A DNA stretch of 64,000 nucleotides from Sediminicola sp040566555. Its GTDB lineage: Bacteria > Bacteroidota > Bacteroidia > Flavobacteriales > Flavobacteriaceae. Position numbers and translations under genes: made by a program. Every line of letters begins with the position of its first letter. Within the stretch, counting starts at the first letter, position 1. Positions 25,804-34,750 of the stretch are shown here, piece by piece. Under the pieces are notes generated by a model. The model saw only the letters and a list, made by a program, of their open reading frames with translations. It had not been told where the DNA came from and made no database searches. The stretch spans positions 62,001-126,000 of the forward strand of contig NZ_JBEWYP010000007.1 in the NCBI RefSeq assembly GCF_040566555.1, read 5' to 3'.

Positions 25804-26346
25804 TTAAGAGGATTGTTCAAAAAAACTAAAAACGCTTACCCCATACCTTCTTTGGTTGGAGAAATGTTCTAACCCTGATAAATCGGTGTATTTGGAATGC
25901 TCAATGATCAGAACACCATCTTCTAATAGAAGCTCTTTTTTAAATACCAATTCAGGTATTCTTGAGAAATCTTCCAGGGACATGTCATACGGCGGGTCGG
26001 CAAAAATAATATTGGATTTAAAGCTGGCCTTTTCCAAATAACTGAAAACATCACTTTTTATGGTAGAGATATTGAAGTTCAGTTCCTGGGCTATTTTGTT
26101 GATGAATTTCACACAACCAAAATCGGCATCTACACTGACGATTTGCTCCGTTCCCCTTGAAGCAAACTCAAAACTAATATTGCCCGTTCCGGCAAAAAGG
26201 TCTACTACGCTAACCTCGTTGAAATAATATGTATTGTTAATTATATTGAACAAGGCCTCTTTAGCCATGTCCGTTGTTGGTCTCACGGGAAGCTTTTTAG
26301 GGGCAATTATTCTTCTGCCTTTGTAGTTACCTGATATTATTCGCAT
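25804..26346 (-). CDS. rsmD: 16S rRNA (guanine966-N2)-methyltransferase
   Basis: The 180-residue SAM-dependent methyltransferase begins MRIISGNYKGRRI, the typical RsmD start. The SAM-binding motif VVDLFAGTGNISFE is near 47-60 and the catalytic DPPY near 116-119. It modifies G966 of 16S rRNA during small-subunit assembly. Its start overlaps the stop of the DUF3822 gene by one base (TAATG). Confidence 0.95.
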   Translation of the reverse strand: MRIISGNYKGRRIIAPKKLPVRPTTDMAKEALFNIINNTYYFNEVSVVDLFAGTGNISFEFASRGTEQIVSVDADFGCVKFINKIAQELNFNISTIKSDVFSYLEKASFKSNIIFADPPYDMSLEDFSRIPELVFKKELLLEDGVLIIEHSKYTDLSGLEHFSNQRRYGVSVFSFFEQSS

Positions 26347-27179
26347 TAAAGGGTTTTTAGTACTGTAAAATCTATAGCATCATCCTTGTCATTTCCTGTA
26401 ATATGGTCAATGTTTGATGGGATAAAGATTGATATGTTTTTTATGTAGTCATAAGCAATACCGTAGATTTCATCATCCTCATCAATGGCTCCAAAGAGCT
26501 TTAATTTTACGGTATTGGTATCCAATTTGAGTTGTTCAATTGTAAAAAGGAGGTAATAGATAAAGTCTTCTTTGGTATTGTAGTTGAAGCTGTTGTGCAA
26601 TTGGAGTTTTTTATTGGACACCACAGTGATATCCAATTGCTTATCGCCAACGTGAACATAGCAAACAGCATCATTGCCCGGATTTGGGGTGTTTAATAAT
26701 GATTCTACCATCACGGTACTGCTATGCTTAAATTCAAACTCCCCGAAAAGCTCATAAATGTAATTGTTGACATTCATGAAGGGAACATAGACATTCATAA
26801 TGTCATTGCTCTCCAACTCATCGTAAACAATAATATCGTTTGTGAGCATTTTGGCATTGAACTTAAGGTAATTGGCTAATTCCCCTTCATCGAAGAGGGC
26901 TTTGGGCACCAAGCTGAAAAGCTGGTTTTTATGAATGGCAATGACTTCAGAAAAAGCCACCTTTGCCACCTTATATTTTTCGAAAATTTCCTTTACTTTT
27001 TTCAAAAGTTCCAAGGGATTCACTTCCCGATCGAACACTACATTCTCTGAAGCCAGGATGTGATTGTCCACTGTGTCGAGCACACAAAAAGAAAGTCCAT
27101 TCAAACTAATTTGAATGGACAACTTATGAAAATCCGATTTAGATTGCTCTAAATTATTTATTGTCTTGTTTTCTGTCAT
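26346..27179 (-). CDS. DUF3822 family protein, actin-like fold suspected
   Basis: I start at the ATG at 27179 (MTENKTINNL), giving 277 residues; an ATG 21 bases upstream is also open. The protein has two similar halves, each beginning with a strand pair: SIQISLNGLSFCVLDT near 25, and AVCYVHVGDKQLDITVV near 173. This layout is like actin/ASKHA or PilM/GspL-type proteins. No catalytic residues are obvious. It overlaps the preceding gene by 26 bases and abuts rsmD. The DUF3822 name is from family recognition; the role is unknown. Confidence 0.8.
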   Translation of the reverse strand: MTENKTINNLEQSKSDFHKLSIQISLNGLSFCVLDTVDNHILASENVVFDREVNPLELLKKVKEIFEKYKVAKVAFSEVIAIHKNQLFSLVPKALFDEGELANYLKFNAKMLTNDIIVYDELESNDIMNVYVPFMNVNNYIYELFGEFEFKHSSTVMVESLLNTPNPGNDAVCYVHVGDKQLDITVVSNKKLQLHNSFNYNTKEDFIYYLLFTIEQLKLDTNTVKLKLFGAIDEDDEIYGIAYDYIKNISIFIPSNIDHITGNDKDDAIDFTVLKTL

Positions 27180-27807
27180 AAATAGGAGGCCAGTTACCAT
27201 TGGTGCTTACTTCAGTTAAAGAACCAACTCTAATTTCACTTCCGTTCACTTCTTCAACACTGTTATGAGCATTTTCCCTTGCCAAAAGTTCTTTAGGCTG
27301 GTCACCTAAAACAACATTTTTCTTCACTTTGGCTTCAAAAACCGGAGCTTTGTATCCGCTTTTTTCAATAATGTCTGCCTTCATTTCAAATTTCTCCCCT
27401 TGTGTGGCAAAAGGAACATTCATCATTGTTTTATAACGATTGTCTTTCTTAAACAAGGAATCCTTTACAGAAACGAACCCTAGGGTGTCAACAATTTTCA
27501 CTTCTTGAAGCATATCAATACCATAGGTCTTGTTGAATTCCATATAAGAAGAATCCCTTTGCTGTGTGATGATGTATTTTCCAGTATCAACAAAACTGAT
27601 AAGAGAATTAAAATCATTGGCGTACTTGCCATTGGCAGATTTGTAAGCCTCTTGGGAATTTCTAATATCCTTTAGTACAGAAACTACTTTTGCAAAACGT
27701 TGCTCTTTTACTTTTTTGAATTCTATGGGACCGTTTACGGACTGATAAATTAAATATCCTAAACCGATACATACTATCCAAAGTACAACTTGTATTATGC
27801 TCTTCAT
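27154..27807 (-). CDS. membrane-anchored protein with pilin-like N-terminus, function unknown
   Basis: The 217-residue protein begins with one membrane helix at about 4-22 (IIQVVLWIVCIGLGYLIYQ). The segment VLKDIRNSQEAYKSANGKYA near 44-63 resembles the region after the helix in pseudopilins and pilin-like proteins. There is no clear prepilin peptidase site before the helix, so it may be a simple signal-anchor protein. The gene overlaps the DUF3822 gene by 26 bases, which argues that the two products work together. A good promoter lies 35 bases upstream. Confidence 0.75.
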   Translation of the reverse strand: MKSIIQVVLWIVCIGLGYLIYQSVNGPIEFKKVKEQRFAKVVSVLKDIRNSQEAYKSANGKYANDFNSLISFVDTGKYIITQQRDSSYMEFNKTYGIDMLQEVKIVDTLGFVSVKDSLFKKDNRYKTMMNVPFATQGEKFEMKADIIEKSGYKAPVFEAKVKKNVVLGDQPKELLARENAHNSVEEVNGSEIRVGSLTEVSTNGNWPPIYDRKQDNK

Positions 27808-27841
27808 TTTCTAAGTGTTAATTAAATTTTAGTGGTTATCA

Positions 27842-27869
27842 CAAATCTACAATTTTTTTTTAATCACAA
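27842..27869 (-). promoter_or_regulatory. promoter of the pilin-like/DUF3822/rsmD/dehydratase unit
   Basis: On the minus strand TTG (27869-27867) and TAGATTTG (27849-27842) are 17 bases apart. The first ATG is 35 bases downstream at 27807. It faces away from the helicase promoter. Confidence 0.65.
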
Positions 27870-27875
27870 AAGTAT

Positions 27876-27903
27876 TTGTCCTTAAAAATCCTGATTATCT
27901 TTG
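27876..27903 (+). promoter_or_regulatory. candidate promoter of the RecD-like helicase, near-leaderless
   Basis: TTG (27876-27878) and TATCTTTG (27896-27903) are 17 bases apart. The helicase ATG is at 27911, only 7 bases after the -7 box, so the mRNA would have almost no leader. Confidence 0.5.
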
Positions 27904-27910
27904 ATGCCTT

Positions 27911-29344
27911 ATGAACGCACTCACAGCCTCATCTTTCACCACAATTTTACGCGAAAAATTCCCCCATGATCCCACCTTGAAACAAAACATGGTCCTGGAA
28001 AAACTGGCAGCTTTTGTTTTATCCAAAGAAAAGGAGGTGGTGTTTATGCTAAAAGGATTTGCGGGAACTGGTAAAACAACCATGATCGGGGTCTTGGTCA
28101 CCAATTTATGGCGGACCAGTATGAAAGCCGTCCTCATGGCTCCCACTGGTAGGGCAGCCAAAGTAATGTCCAACTATTCCAACACCCAGTCCTATACTAT
28201 ACATAGAAAGATCTATTTTCCCAAAAAGCAAAGTGGGGGCGGGGTACAATTTGTGCTTTCTCCCAATAAGCATCGCAATACCATCTTTATTGTGGATGAG
28301 GCATCCATGATACCGGATACGGCCGCGGATTCCAAGCTTTTTGAAAACGGTTCTTTGTTGGATGACCTAATAATGTATGTCTACTCTGGCCATAATTGTA
28401 AATTGATCCTGATAGGGGATACGGCCCAATTACCGCCCGTACACTTAAATTTGAGTCCGGCCTTGGACGAGAACCAACTTGCTTTAAACTATAACAAGGA
28501 GGTTATCATGTTGGAAATGGATGAAGTGGTAAGACAGGCCGAGGATTCCGGAATCTTGCTCAATGCCACGAATTTAAGGGAGCAGCTGCAAAATGAATTT
28601 TTTGAAGACTTTAAGTTTGATGTAAACCCATATAAGGATATTGTCAGGTTAATTGATGGCAATGAGATCCAAGAGGCTATAGATAGTTCGTACTCCCAAA
28701 ATGGAAAAGAGGAAACGGCCATTATTGTTCGTTCCAACAAAAGGGCCAATCTATACAATGAAAACATAAGAAATAGGATCTTATATCTGGAGAATGAAAT
28801 TGCTGTGGGCGATTTTATGATGGTGGTGAAGAACAATTACTTTTGGTTGGAACCCCAATCCGAGGCAGGTTTTATTGCAAACGGGGATATAATAGAAGTT
28901 TTGGAGATTTTCTCCATTAAGGAGCTGTATTCTTTCAAGTTTGCGGAGGTTAAGGTAAAAATGGTAGATTATCCCAACCAAAAACCGTTTGAAACCGTTT
29001 TGATTTTAGATACCATACAAGCTGAGACCCCTTCTCTTTCTTACGAGGATGGGAATAGATTGTATCAGGAGGTGATGAAGGATTACGCCCACGAAACCTC
29101 AAAATATAAGAAGTTTCTAGCGGTAAAGAACAACAAATTCTTTAATGCCCTGCAAGTTAAGTTTTCCTACGCCATCACCTGTCATAAGTCCCAGGGAGGA
29201 CAATGGGATACCGTATTCGTTGAGCAGCCTTATCTTCCCAACGGTATAGATAAGGAATACCTGCGTTGGCTATATACCGCTGTTACAAGGGCTAAGCGCC
29301 AATTGTACCTAATAGGCTTTAAGGACGATTTTTTTGTTGATTGA
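27911..29344 (+). CDS. RecD-like superfamily 1 DNA helicase
   Basis: The 477-residue ATPase has Walker A KGFAGTGKTT near 48-57, motif Ia MAPTGRAAK, Walker B IFIVDEASM near 121, and the GDTAQLPP motif III near 162. The UvrD-like C-terminal motifs AITCHKSQGGQWDTV near 419 and LYTAVTRAK near 454 complete the set. It lacks the long N-terminal region of RecD2. Such short RecD-like helicases are common in Bacteroidota and probably act 5' to 3' in DNA repair. It may be co-transcribed with the next gene, 33 bases on. Confidence 0.92.
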   Translation: MNALTASSFTTILREKFPHDPTLKQNMVLEKLAAFVLSKEKEVVFMLKGFAGTGKTTMIGVLVTNLWRTSMKAVLMAPTGRAAKVMSNYSNTQSYTIHRKIYFPKKQSGGGVQFVLSPNKHRNTIFIVDEASMIPDTAADSKLFENGSLLDDLIMYVYSGHNCKLILIGDTAQLPPVHLNLSPALDENQLALNYNKEVIMLEMDEVVRQAEDSGILLNATNLREQLQNEFFEDFKFDVNPYKDIVRLIDGNEIQEAIDSSYSQNGKEETAIIVRSNKRANLYNENIRNRILYLENEIAVGDFMMVVKNNYFWLEPQSEAGFIANGDIIEVLEIFSIKELYSFKFAEVKVKMVDYPNQKPFETVLILDTIQAETPSLSYEDGNRLYQEVMKDYAHETSKYKKFLAVKNNKFFNALQVKFSYAITCHKSQGGQWDTVFVEQPYLPNGIDKEYLRWLYTAVTRAKRQLYLIGFKDDFFVD

Positions 29345-29377
29345 GAATAGCCTAATTTTAGTGTTAGAATTCCAGCC

Positions 29378-29941
29378 ATGACTGCAGAAACAATAATAAG
29401 CATTTTTTTAGGGGTTGGCCTTGCCGCTTCTGTGGGCTTTAGGGTATTCCTGCCCTTATTTGCCCTGAGCCTGGCGTCCTATTTTGGCGCTTGGGACCTC
29501 AATTCCAATTGGGAGTGGATGTCCAGTCTTTCCGCCTTGATAGTTTTTGGGGTCGCCACGATCATGGAAATTTTTGCTTACTTTATACCTTGGGTGGATA
29601 ATCTTTTAGATAGTTTTGCCATTCCGTTGGCAGGTATAGCAGGAACTGCTGTAATGGTCTCCACGGTAGCAGATTTGGAGCCTTTGGTCACATGGACCTT
29701 GGCCATCATTGCGGGAGGAGGTACTGCCACCGCCATTAAAGGGGCATCGGCAACCAGTAGATTGGCATCCACAGCAACCACGGGAGGTTTGGCAAACCCT
29801 ATTGTGTCCTTTATAGAAACGGGAACTGCCTTGGTGGTTACCATTTTGTCCCTATTAGCGCCTATAGCGGCTGTTATTTTGGTAATAGTGATTTTGGGAT
29901 TTATTTTCAATATTTATAGGAAGCTAAGGCCGAAAATCTAA
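29378..29941 (+). CDS. DUF4126 family membrane protein
   Basis: The 187-residue hydrophobic protein has about five membrane helices, with the early segment LAASVGFRVFLPLFALSLAS and a Gly/Ala/Thr-rich centre (GGGTATAIKGASATSRL). The family has no established function. It starts 33 bases after the helicase and ends 18 bases before kdsB. Confidence 0.85.
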   Translation: MTAETIISIFLGVGLAASVGFRVFLPLFALSLASYFGAWDLNSNWEWMSSLSALIVFGVATIMEIFAYFIPWVDNLLDSFAIPLAGIAGTAVMVSTVADLEPLVTWTLAIIAGGGTATAIKGASATSRLASTATTGGLANPIVSFIETGTALVVTILSLLAPIAAVILVIVILGFIFNIYRKLRPKI

Positions 29942-29959
29942 TTTTTAATTGAAGAGTAC

Positions 29960-30688
29960 ATGAAAATAATAGCAATGATCCCTGCGCGTTATGCTGCGTC
30001 TAGATTTCCTGGCAAATTGATGCAGGATCTGGTTGGGAAACCCGTTATTCTTAGGACCTATGAAGCTGCCGTAAATACGAAGCTTTTTGACGAGGTCTAT
30101 ATTGTCACGGATAGTGATATCATTTACGATACTATTGTAAAAGCTGGAGGCAAGGCAATCATGAGCCTCAAAGAACACGAGTGTGGCAGTGATCGTATCG
30201 CAGAGGCCGTAGCAGATATGGATGTGGATATTATTGTTAATGTTCAGGGTGATGAGCCTTTTACGGAAAAAGAAAGTCTGGCGAGTGTCCTGGAAGTCTT
30301 TAAGCATGACCCCAATAAGGAGATCGATTTGGCTTCCTTAATGACCAAAATTACCGATTGGGAAGAAATCAGCAATCCCAATACTGTAAAAGTGATTGTG
30401 GACCAAAACAATTTTGCGCTATATTTTTCTAGATCACCCATCCCATATCCAAGAGCTAAAGAGGTGAACGCCCCGTATTACAAACATAAGGGCATTTATG
30501 CTTTTAGGAAAAGTGCCTTGATGGATTTTCAGCGTTTACCCATGTTGACCTTGGAGGCCACGGAAAAGATAGAGGCCATTAGGTATCTGGAGTACGGAAA
30601 AAAGATTAAAATGGTAGAAACCCATGTAACGGGGATAGAAATTGATACCCCTGAGGATTTGGAAAGAGCAAAGAAAGTATGGAAGTAG
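29960..30688 (+). CDS. kdsB: CMP-Kdo (or CMP-8-amino-Kdo) synthetase
   Basis: The 242-residue cytidylyltransferase begins with MIPARYAASRFPGKLM, the nucleotide-binding signature, and has NVQGDEPF near 94 for metal and sugar binding. It activates Kdo with CMP for transfer to lipid A. The KdnB-like gene two genes downstream makes it possible that the real substrate is 8-amino-Kdo, as for Shewanella KdsB. Its end overlaps the HAD gene by 10 bases. Confidence 0.94.
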   Translation: MKIIAMIPARYAASRFPGKLMQDLVGKPVILRTYEAAVNTKLFDEVYIVTDSDIIYDTIVKAGGKAIMSLKEHECGSDRIAEAVADMDVDIIVNVQGDEPFTEKESLASVLEVFKHDPNKEIDLASLMTKITDWEEISNPNTVKVIVDQNNFALYFSRSPIPYPRAKEVNAPYYKHKGIYAFRKSALMDFQRLPMLTLEATEKIEAIRYLEYGKKIKMVETHVTGIEIDTPEDLERAKKVWK

Positions 30689-31407
30689 ATTACAGGAAGA
30701 TAACGGTTATTGGATTTGATGCCGATGATACCCTTTGGGTCAATGAAACTTATTTTAGAGAGGCTGAAGAGGAATTTTGCAGTTTATTGGAAAAATATGA
30801 GACCAAAAACAAGGTAGATCAGGAACTCTTTAAGATGGAAATAAAGAACCTGAACCTATACGGTTATGGAATTAAGGGATTTATGTTGTCCATGATCGAG
30901 TCCGCTTTGGAATTGTCCAATAATAAAATTTCACAAGCCACGATTACGGAAATTATTGAAATAGGTAAGAGGATGTTGTCCCATCCTGTGGAATTATTGG
31001 AAGGCGTGGAAGAGGTATTGCAAAAATTGGAAGATCGCTATAGATTGATAGTTTTAACCAAAGGAGACCTACTGGACCAGGAACGAAAATTGGAAAAATC
31101 TGGGTTGTCCAAATATTTTCATCACGTAGAGGTTTTGAGTGATAAAAAGGAAATTAACTATCAGCATTTATTGGACCATTTGGAAATACCCGTTTCCGAA
31201 TTTTTGATGATTGGAAATTCCCTGAAATCGGATGTGTTGCCCTTGATCAATATAGGGGCACAGGCCGTCCATGTGCCTTTTCATACTACTTGGGCCCATG
31301 AAGAAGTGCCTGTGGAACAGCAAGGCAACGGACACCTAACGCTCAACACCTTGACAGATATCTTGAAATATCTGCCAGAAGGTAAAGCAGCAACTACTAA
31401 AAACTAA
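30679..31407 (+). CDS. HAD-family phosphatase
   Basis: The 242-residue protein has the HAD nucleophile motif GFDADDTLW near 12-20, motif II VLTKGD near 129, and the late acidic motif MIGNSLKSD near 176. A helical cap lies at about 25-105, giving subfamily I with a YjjG/haloacid dehalogenase-like cap. It is larger than the capless KdsC, so it is probably not the Kdo-8-phosphate phosphatase. The 10-base overlap with kdsB couples their translation. Substrate unknown. Confidence 0.88.
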   Translation: MEVDYRKITVIGFDADDTLWVNETYFREAEEEFCSLLEKYETKNKVDQELFKMEIKNLNLYGYGIKGFMLSMIESALELSNNKISQATITEIIEIGKRMLSHPVELLEGVEEVLQKLEDRYRLIVLTKGDLLDQERKLEKSGLSKYFHHVEVLSDKKEINYQHLLDHLEIPVSEFLMIGNSLKSDVLPLINIGAQAVHVPFHTTWAHEEVPVEQQGNGHLTLNTLTDILKYLPEGKAATTKN

Positions 31408-31423
31408 AAATTTCATCCCTAGT

Positions 31424-32503
31424 ATGACGAAATATAGGAATTTTCCCATGGTGCCTAGAGTGGTTTTCGGCCAAGGTTGTTTTAAACAATTGGGAGAGAT
31501 ATTGTTACCCAAAAGAAAGAGTTCAGAAGCTCCATTTATTTTTTTGGTCGATGACGTTTTTGAAGGGCACGAGCTAATAAATAGTATCCCTTTGCTTTTT
31601 AATGATCAGATCATTTTCATTTCTGCAGATGAGGAGCCAAAAACGAATCAGGTAGATTCCTTGGTGTCCCAATTAATACAAAGTTACACTGAGTTGCCTT
31701 CCGGAATAATAGGAATTGGTGGAGGGACCTTACTGGATCTTGCCAAGGCAACGGCTCTTATGTTGACCAATCCTGGAAGCGCTTCAGAATATCAAGGATG
31801 GGATTTAATTAAAAAACCTGCTATTTACCATGTGGGAATACCAACGATCAGTGGTACGGGAGCGGAAGTTTCCAGGACCACGGTTTTGTTGGGACCAGAT
31901 AAGAAATTGGGAATTAATTCAGATTTCACACCCTTTGACCAAGTGATTTTAGATCCAGATCTAACTCAGGGTGTTTCCACGGAGCAATGGTTTTATACAG
32001 GAATGGATTGTTTTATCCATTGCGTAGAATCGCTCAATGGAACATTTCTAAATGCTTTTAGCCAGAGTTACGGGGAGAAGGCATTGGAGTTGTGCAAGGA
32101 AGTTTATCTCGACTCATTATCGGAAGAAGATTCTAGAGATAAGTTAATGATGGCCTCTTGGCATGGGGGCATGAGTATTGCGTATTCCCAAGTTGGGGTG
32201 GCACATGCAATGAGCTACGGGCTTTCCTACCTTTTGGGGGTCAAACATGGTATTGGTAATTGTCTTGTTTTTCAGTATTTGGAGGAATTCTATCCAGAAG
32301 GGGTGGCCCTGTTCGATCAAATGAGGGAGAAACATCAGATAAAACTTCCAAAAGGAATCTGTGCCAATTTGAGTGATACCGAATTTGATACCATGATAAA
32401 AGTGGCCATGAGTTTGGAGCCTCTGTGGGAAAATGCAGTGGGTAAAGAGTGGCGCAAGACCATTACCCCTCAAAAATTAAAATCGATTTATAAAAAAATA
32501 TAG
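31424..32503 (+). CDS. kdnB: iron-containing alcohol dehydrogenase, KdnB-like Kdo 8-oxidase
   Basis: The 359-residue protein belongs to the iron-dependent alcohol dehydrogenase family. It has the NAD-binding GIGGGTLLDLAKA near 95, metal ligands in TGMDCFIHCVES near 190, and the two late His in AHAMSY and VKHGIGN near 260-280. The short length, the TISGTGAEVSRTTVL segment and the position near kdsB fit KdnB, which oxidises Kdo at C8 before amination to 8-amino-Kdo. The partner aminotransferase KdnA is not in the window. The KdnB call is by family resemblance and context. Confidence 0.78.
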   Translation: MTKYRNFPMVPRVVFGQGCFKQLGEILLPKRKSSEAPFIFLVDDVFEGHELINSIPLLFNDQIIFISADEEPKTNQVDSLVSQLIQSYTELPSGIIGIGGGTLLDLAKATALMLTNPGSASEYQGWDLIKKPAIYHVGIPTISGTGAEVSRTTVLLGPDKKLGINSDFTPFDQVILDPDLTQGVSTEQWFYTGMDCFIHCVESLNGTFLNAFSQSYGEKALELCKEVYLDSLSEEDSRDKLMMASWHGGMSIAYSQVGVAHAMSYGLSYLLGVKHGIGNCLVFQYLEEFYPEGVALFDQMREKHQIKLPKGICANLSDTEFDTMIKVAMSLEPLWENAVGKEWRKTITPQKLKSIYKKI

Positions 32504-32575
32504 CCCTACAAGATTAATTATGGGGTTTTGTGCTCCAAAATATTCTATTGAGCTTTTAAATAATTCAATAACACA

Positions 32576-33115
32576 ATGCAGGCACTGGCGAAATTTATTT
32601 ATTACAAACTATTGGGATGGAAGACTGTTGGCACCTTTCCGGATGTAGATAAATGTGTGGTCATCGTAGTGCCCCATACCAGTTGGGTTGATTTCTTTTT
32701 GGGATTATTGATCCGCAAGGTATGGAACCAGGAGATCAATTATATCGGTAAAAAAAGTCTTTTTGATTCCCCATTCGGATGGTTCTTTAAATGGACCGGG
32801 GGAGCACCCATCGATCGGAGTAAAAGTAGTGACACCGTTAAGGCTACCGCCAAAGTTTTTGAGAGTAGGGACGTATTTCGATTAACCCTTGCCCCTGAAG
32901 GAACAAGAAAAAAGGTGACCGAATGGAAGACCGGGTTCTATTATATTGCCAAGGAGGCCAAGGTGCCTATTGTGATGGTAGCATTTGATTTTGGTAAAAA
33001 GCAGATCAAGGTATCCCAACCCCATTTTCCTTCTGGCGATTTGGAGAAGGACCTTAAAGTATACAAGGACTTTTACAAAGGGGTGATAGGTAAAGTGCCA
33101 GAGTATAGTTATTAA
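32576..33115 (+). CDS. 1-acylglycerol-3-phosphate acyltransferase-family protein
   Basis: The 179-residue protein has the HX4D active site as HTSWVD near 34-39, GGAPIDRS near 74 and the EGTRKK motif near 104, all in PlsC order. It is shorter than PlsC (about 240 residues) and has little hydrophobic N-terminus. It may therefore acylate a small or aminoacyl lipid rather than serve bulk phosphatidate synthesis. Its stop overlaps the end of the convergent lipoprotein gene by 4 bases. Confidence 0.86.
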   Translation: MQALAKFIYYKLLGWKTVGTFPDVDKCVVIVVPHTSWVDFFLGLLIRKVWNQEINYIGKKSLFDSPFGWFFKWTGGAPIDRSKSSDTVKATAKVFESRDVFRLTLAPEGTRKKVTEWKTGFYYIAKEAKVPIVMVAFDFGKKQIKVSQPHFPSGDLEKDLKVYKDFYKGVIGKVPEYSY

Positions 33116-33603
33116 GCCTTTACAAAATTAAGGGTAACGCTTGCTGGTTCATCGTTTCCATCCCCATTAAAATCCCACTCGGCTGTATCGGGCCCTCCAT
33201 TTATTTGTAAGGTGGTAGAAGTCTGCTCTATTCCAAAATAATCGTAATCGTTCGGTTCTTCATCAAATCGGATGGCGAAAAACTCATTGTTCTCAAAGAA
33301 CATTTCCCCGGTAACCGTAAAAGGGTCCGATCCTTCCACATTGAAATTCATGGTAAACCGTCCATTGGATTGGATAACTATGGTAAGTGAGCCTCCTTCT
33401 GCTATGATGTCCACTCCGTTAGCCTGGCTGTTGGGATCTGAAGGGGAAAAGAAAGCGGAGGTGGCATTCCATGTCCCTTGTAATTCACTTATGGAAAAGT
33501 CTGGTCCGGTTTTGGTCAACTCGTCCTCATCTGAACTAGAACAGGAAATAAAGAAAAAGGAGCATAAAGCACCCAGTAAAAGCATGTGGCGTAGCGTTTT
33601 CAT
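33112..33603 (-). CDS. lipocalin-like outer lipoprotein
   Basis: The 163-residue protein has a lipoprotein signal peptide ending in FFFISC, with Cys21 as the lipidated residue. SSSDEDEL follows; such an acidic stretch after the Cys resembles the surface-export signal of Bacteroidota lipoproteins. The rest is beta-rich (LQGTWNATSAFF, GRFTMNFN, FTVTGEMFFENNEF), the pattern of lipocalin-like domains that follow an LxGTW motif. Function unknown. It is isolated from yebC by 370 bases. Confidence 0.82.
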   Translation of the reverse strand: MKTLRHMLLLGALCSFFFISCSSSDEDELTKTGPDFSISELQGTWNATSAFFSPSDPNSQANGVDIIAEGGSLTIVIQSNGRFTMNFNVEGSDPFTVTGEMFFENNEFFAIRFDEEPNDYDYFGIEQTSTTLQINGGPDTAEWDFNGDGNDEPASVTLNFVKA

Positions 33604-33973
33604 AATATTTGGATTTTAGTGTGAACAATAATGGTCAATGCTTAAGGTATGTAAGCAACGCATATTATGAAATGACTAACATCAGGATAGGAAATCACCC
33701 CTTTGATTAAATGTATGAAGTGAAGGGAGTGGCAATTTTGATTAATGACATTATTCAGAACCCCTTAATTAATAGTATAAATCGAAAAATTTAAAATTTT
33801 TAAAACCCTAGCTATAGGTTATTCGTAGGTAAGGGAAAGGATGGAATAAGTTGGGGCTTGGTCTCCTTTTAAATGGTAAAGAATATTTGGTTTTATTTTA
33901 GGTTGTTTAGTTGAAAAGGGCCATTGCGTTTGCAATGGCCCTTTTCTTATTTTTTCATCTCTTAGAGATTATA
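33604..33973. other. gene-free stretch between the lipoprotein gene and yebC
   Basis: This 370-base, AT-rich stretch holds the upstream region of the lipoprotein gene and the strong hairpin at 33913-33945 at its right end. I find no open frame with coding features and no recognised RNA in it. Confidence 0.6.
33913..33945. terminator. strong hairpin terminator downstream of yebC
   Basis: A perfect 15-base stem (GAAAAGGGCCATTGC / GCAATGGCCCTTTTC) with a 3-4 base loop has T-rich sequence on its right and A-rich sequence on the minus-strand side. It lies about 30 bases beyond the yebC stop and can end that transcript. Confidence 0.88.
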
Positions 33974-34684
33974 TTACTCCTTCATGGAATGGTACACATT
34001 CTGCACATCGTCATCCTCTTCTATTTTTTCCAATAGTTTTTCCACATCGGCAGCTTGTTCTTCGGTGAGCTCCTTGGTGATTTGCGGGATACGCTCAAAA
34101 CCTGAGGATAGGATTTCTATGCCCCTAGATTCCAATTCTTTTTGGATGGATCCGAAGCTCTCGAATGGACCATAGATAAGGATACCATCCTCATCGGCGA
34201 AAACCTCTTCCGCCCCAAAGTCGATCATTTCCAATTCGAGTTCCTCCGGGTCTATCCCTTCGGCCGGAATCCTAAAATTACAGGTATGGTCAAACATAAA
34301 TTCCACAGAACCCGATGTTCCCAAACTCCCGTTACATTTATTGAAATAACTTCTGATATTCGCAACCGTTCTAGTATTGTTATCTGTGGCCGTTTCCACC
34401 AATATGGCAATACCATGCGGGGCATACCCCTCAAACAATACTTCTTTATAATCCCCAAGACTTTTGTCACTTGCCCTTTTTATGGCACGTTCCACATTGT
34501 CCTTGGGCATGTTTACGGCTTTGGCGTTTTGAATGACCGCTCTTAGCCTGGAGTTGGCATCCGGATCCGGTCCACCTTCTTTGACTGCCATTACGATATC
34601 CTTGCCAATCCTTGTAAATGCCTTGGACATGGCAGACCAACGTTTCATTTTACGCGCCTTTCTAAACTCAAAAGCTCTTCCCAT
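33974..34684 (-). CDS. yebC: YebC/PmpR family protein
   Basis: The 236-residue protein begins MGRAFEFRKARKMKRW, a Bacteroidota variant of the YebC start. It carries KAVNMPKDNVERAIKRA near 54 and FEGYAPHGIAILVE near 83, with the acidic C-terminal part typical of the family. YebC proteins act as DNA-binding regulators or, as shown for some members, as factors that relieve ribosome stalling at proline runs. It has its own promoter within the gap to phhB and a terminator behind it. Confidence 0.95.
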   Translation of the reverse strand: MGRAFEFRKARKMKRWSAMSKAFTRIGKDIVMAVKEGGPDPDANSRLRAVIQNAKAVNMPKDNVERAIKRASDKSLGDYKEVLFEGYAPHGIAILVETATDNNTRTVANIRSYFNKCNGSLGTSGSVEFMFDHTCNFRIPAEGIDPEELELEMIDFGAEEVFADEDGILIYGPFESFGSIQKELESRGIEILSSGFERIPQITKELTEEQAADVEKLLEKIEEDDDVQNVYHSMKE

Positions 34685-34711
34685 TTCTTTAATCGATTAT
34701 TATGCTCTTGG

Positions 34712-34741
34712 CAAATTTAATATTTTTTAGATGTGATGCAA
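34712..34741 (-). promoter_or_regulatory. yebC promoter
   Basis: On the minus strand TTG (34741-34739) and TAAATTTG (34719-34712) are 19 bases apart, an exact consensus match. The yebC ATG is at 34684. The -33 box lies just past the stop of phhB. Confidence 0.75.
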
Positions 34742-34750
34742 GACACAGCT

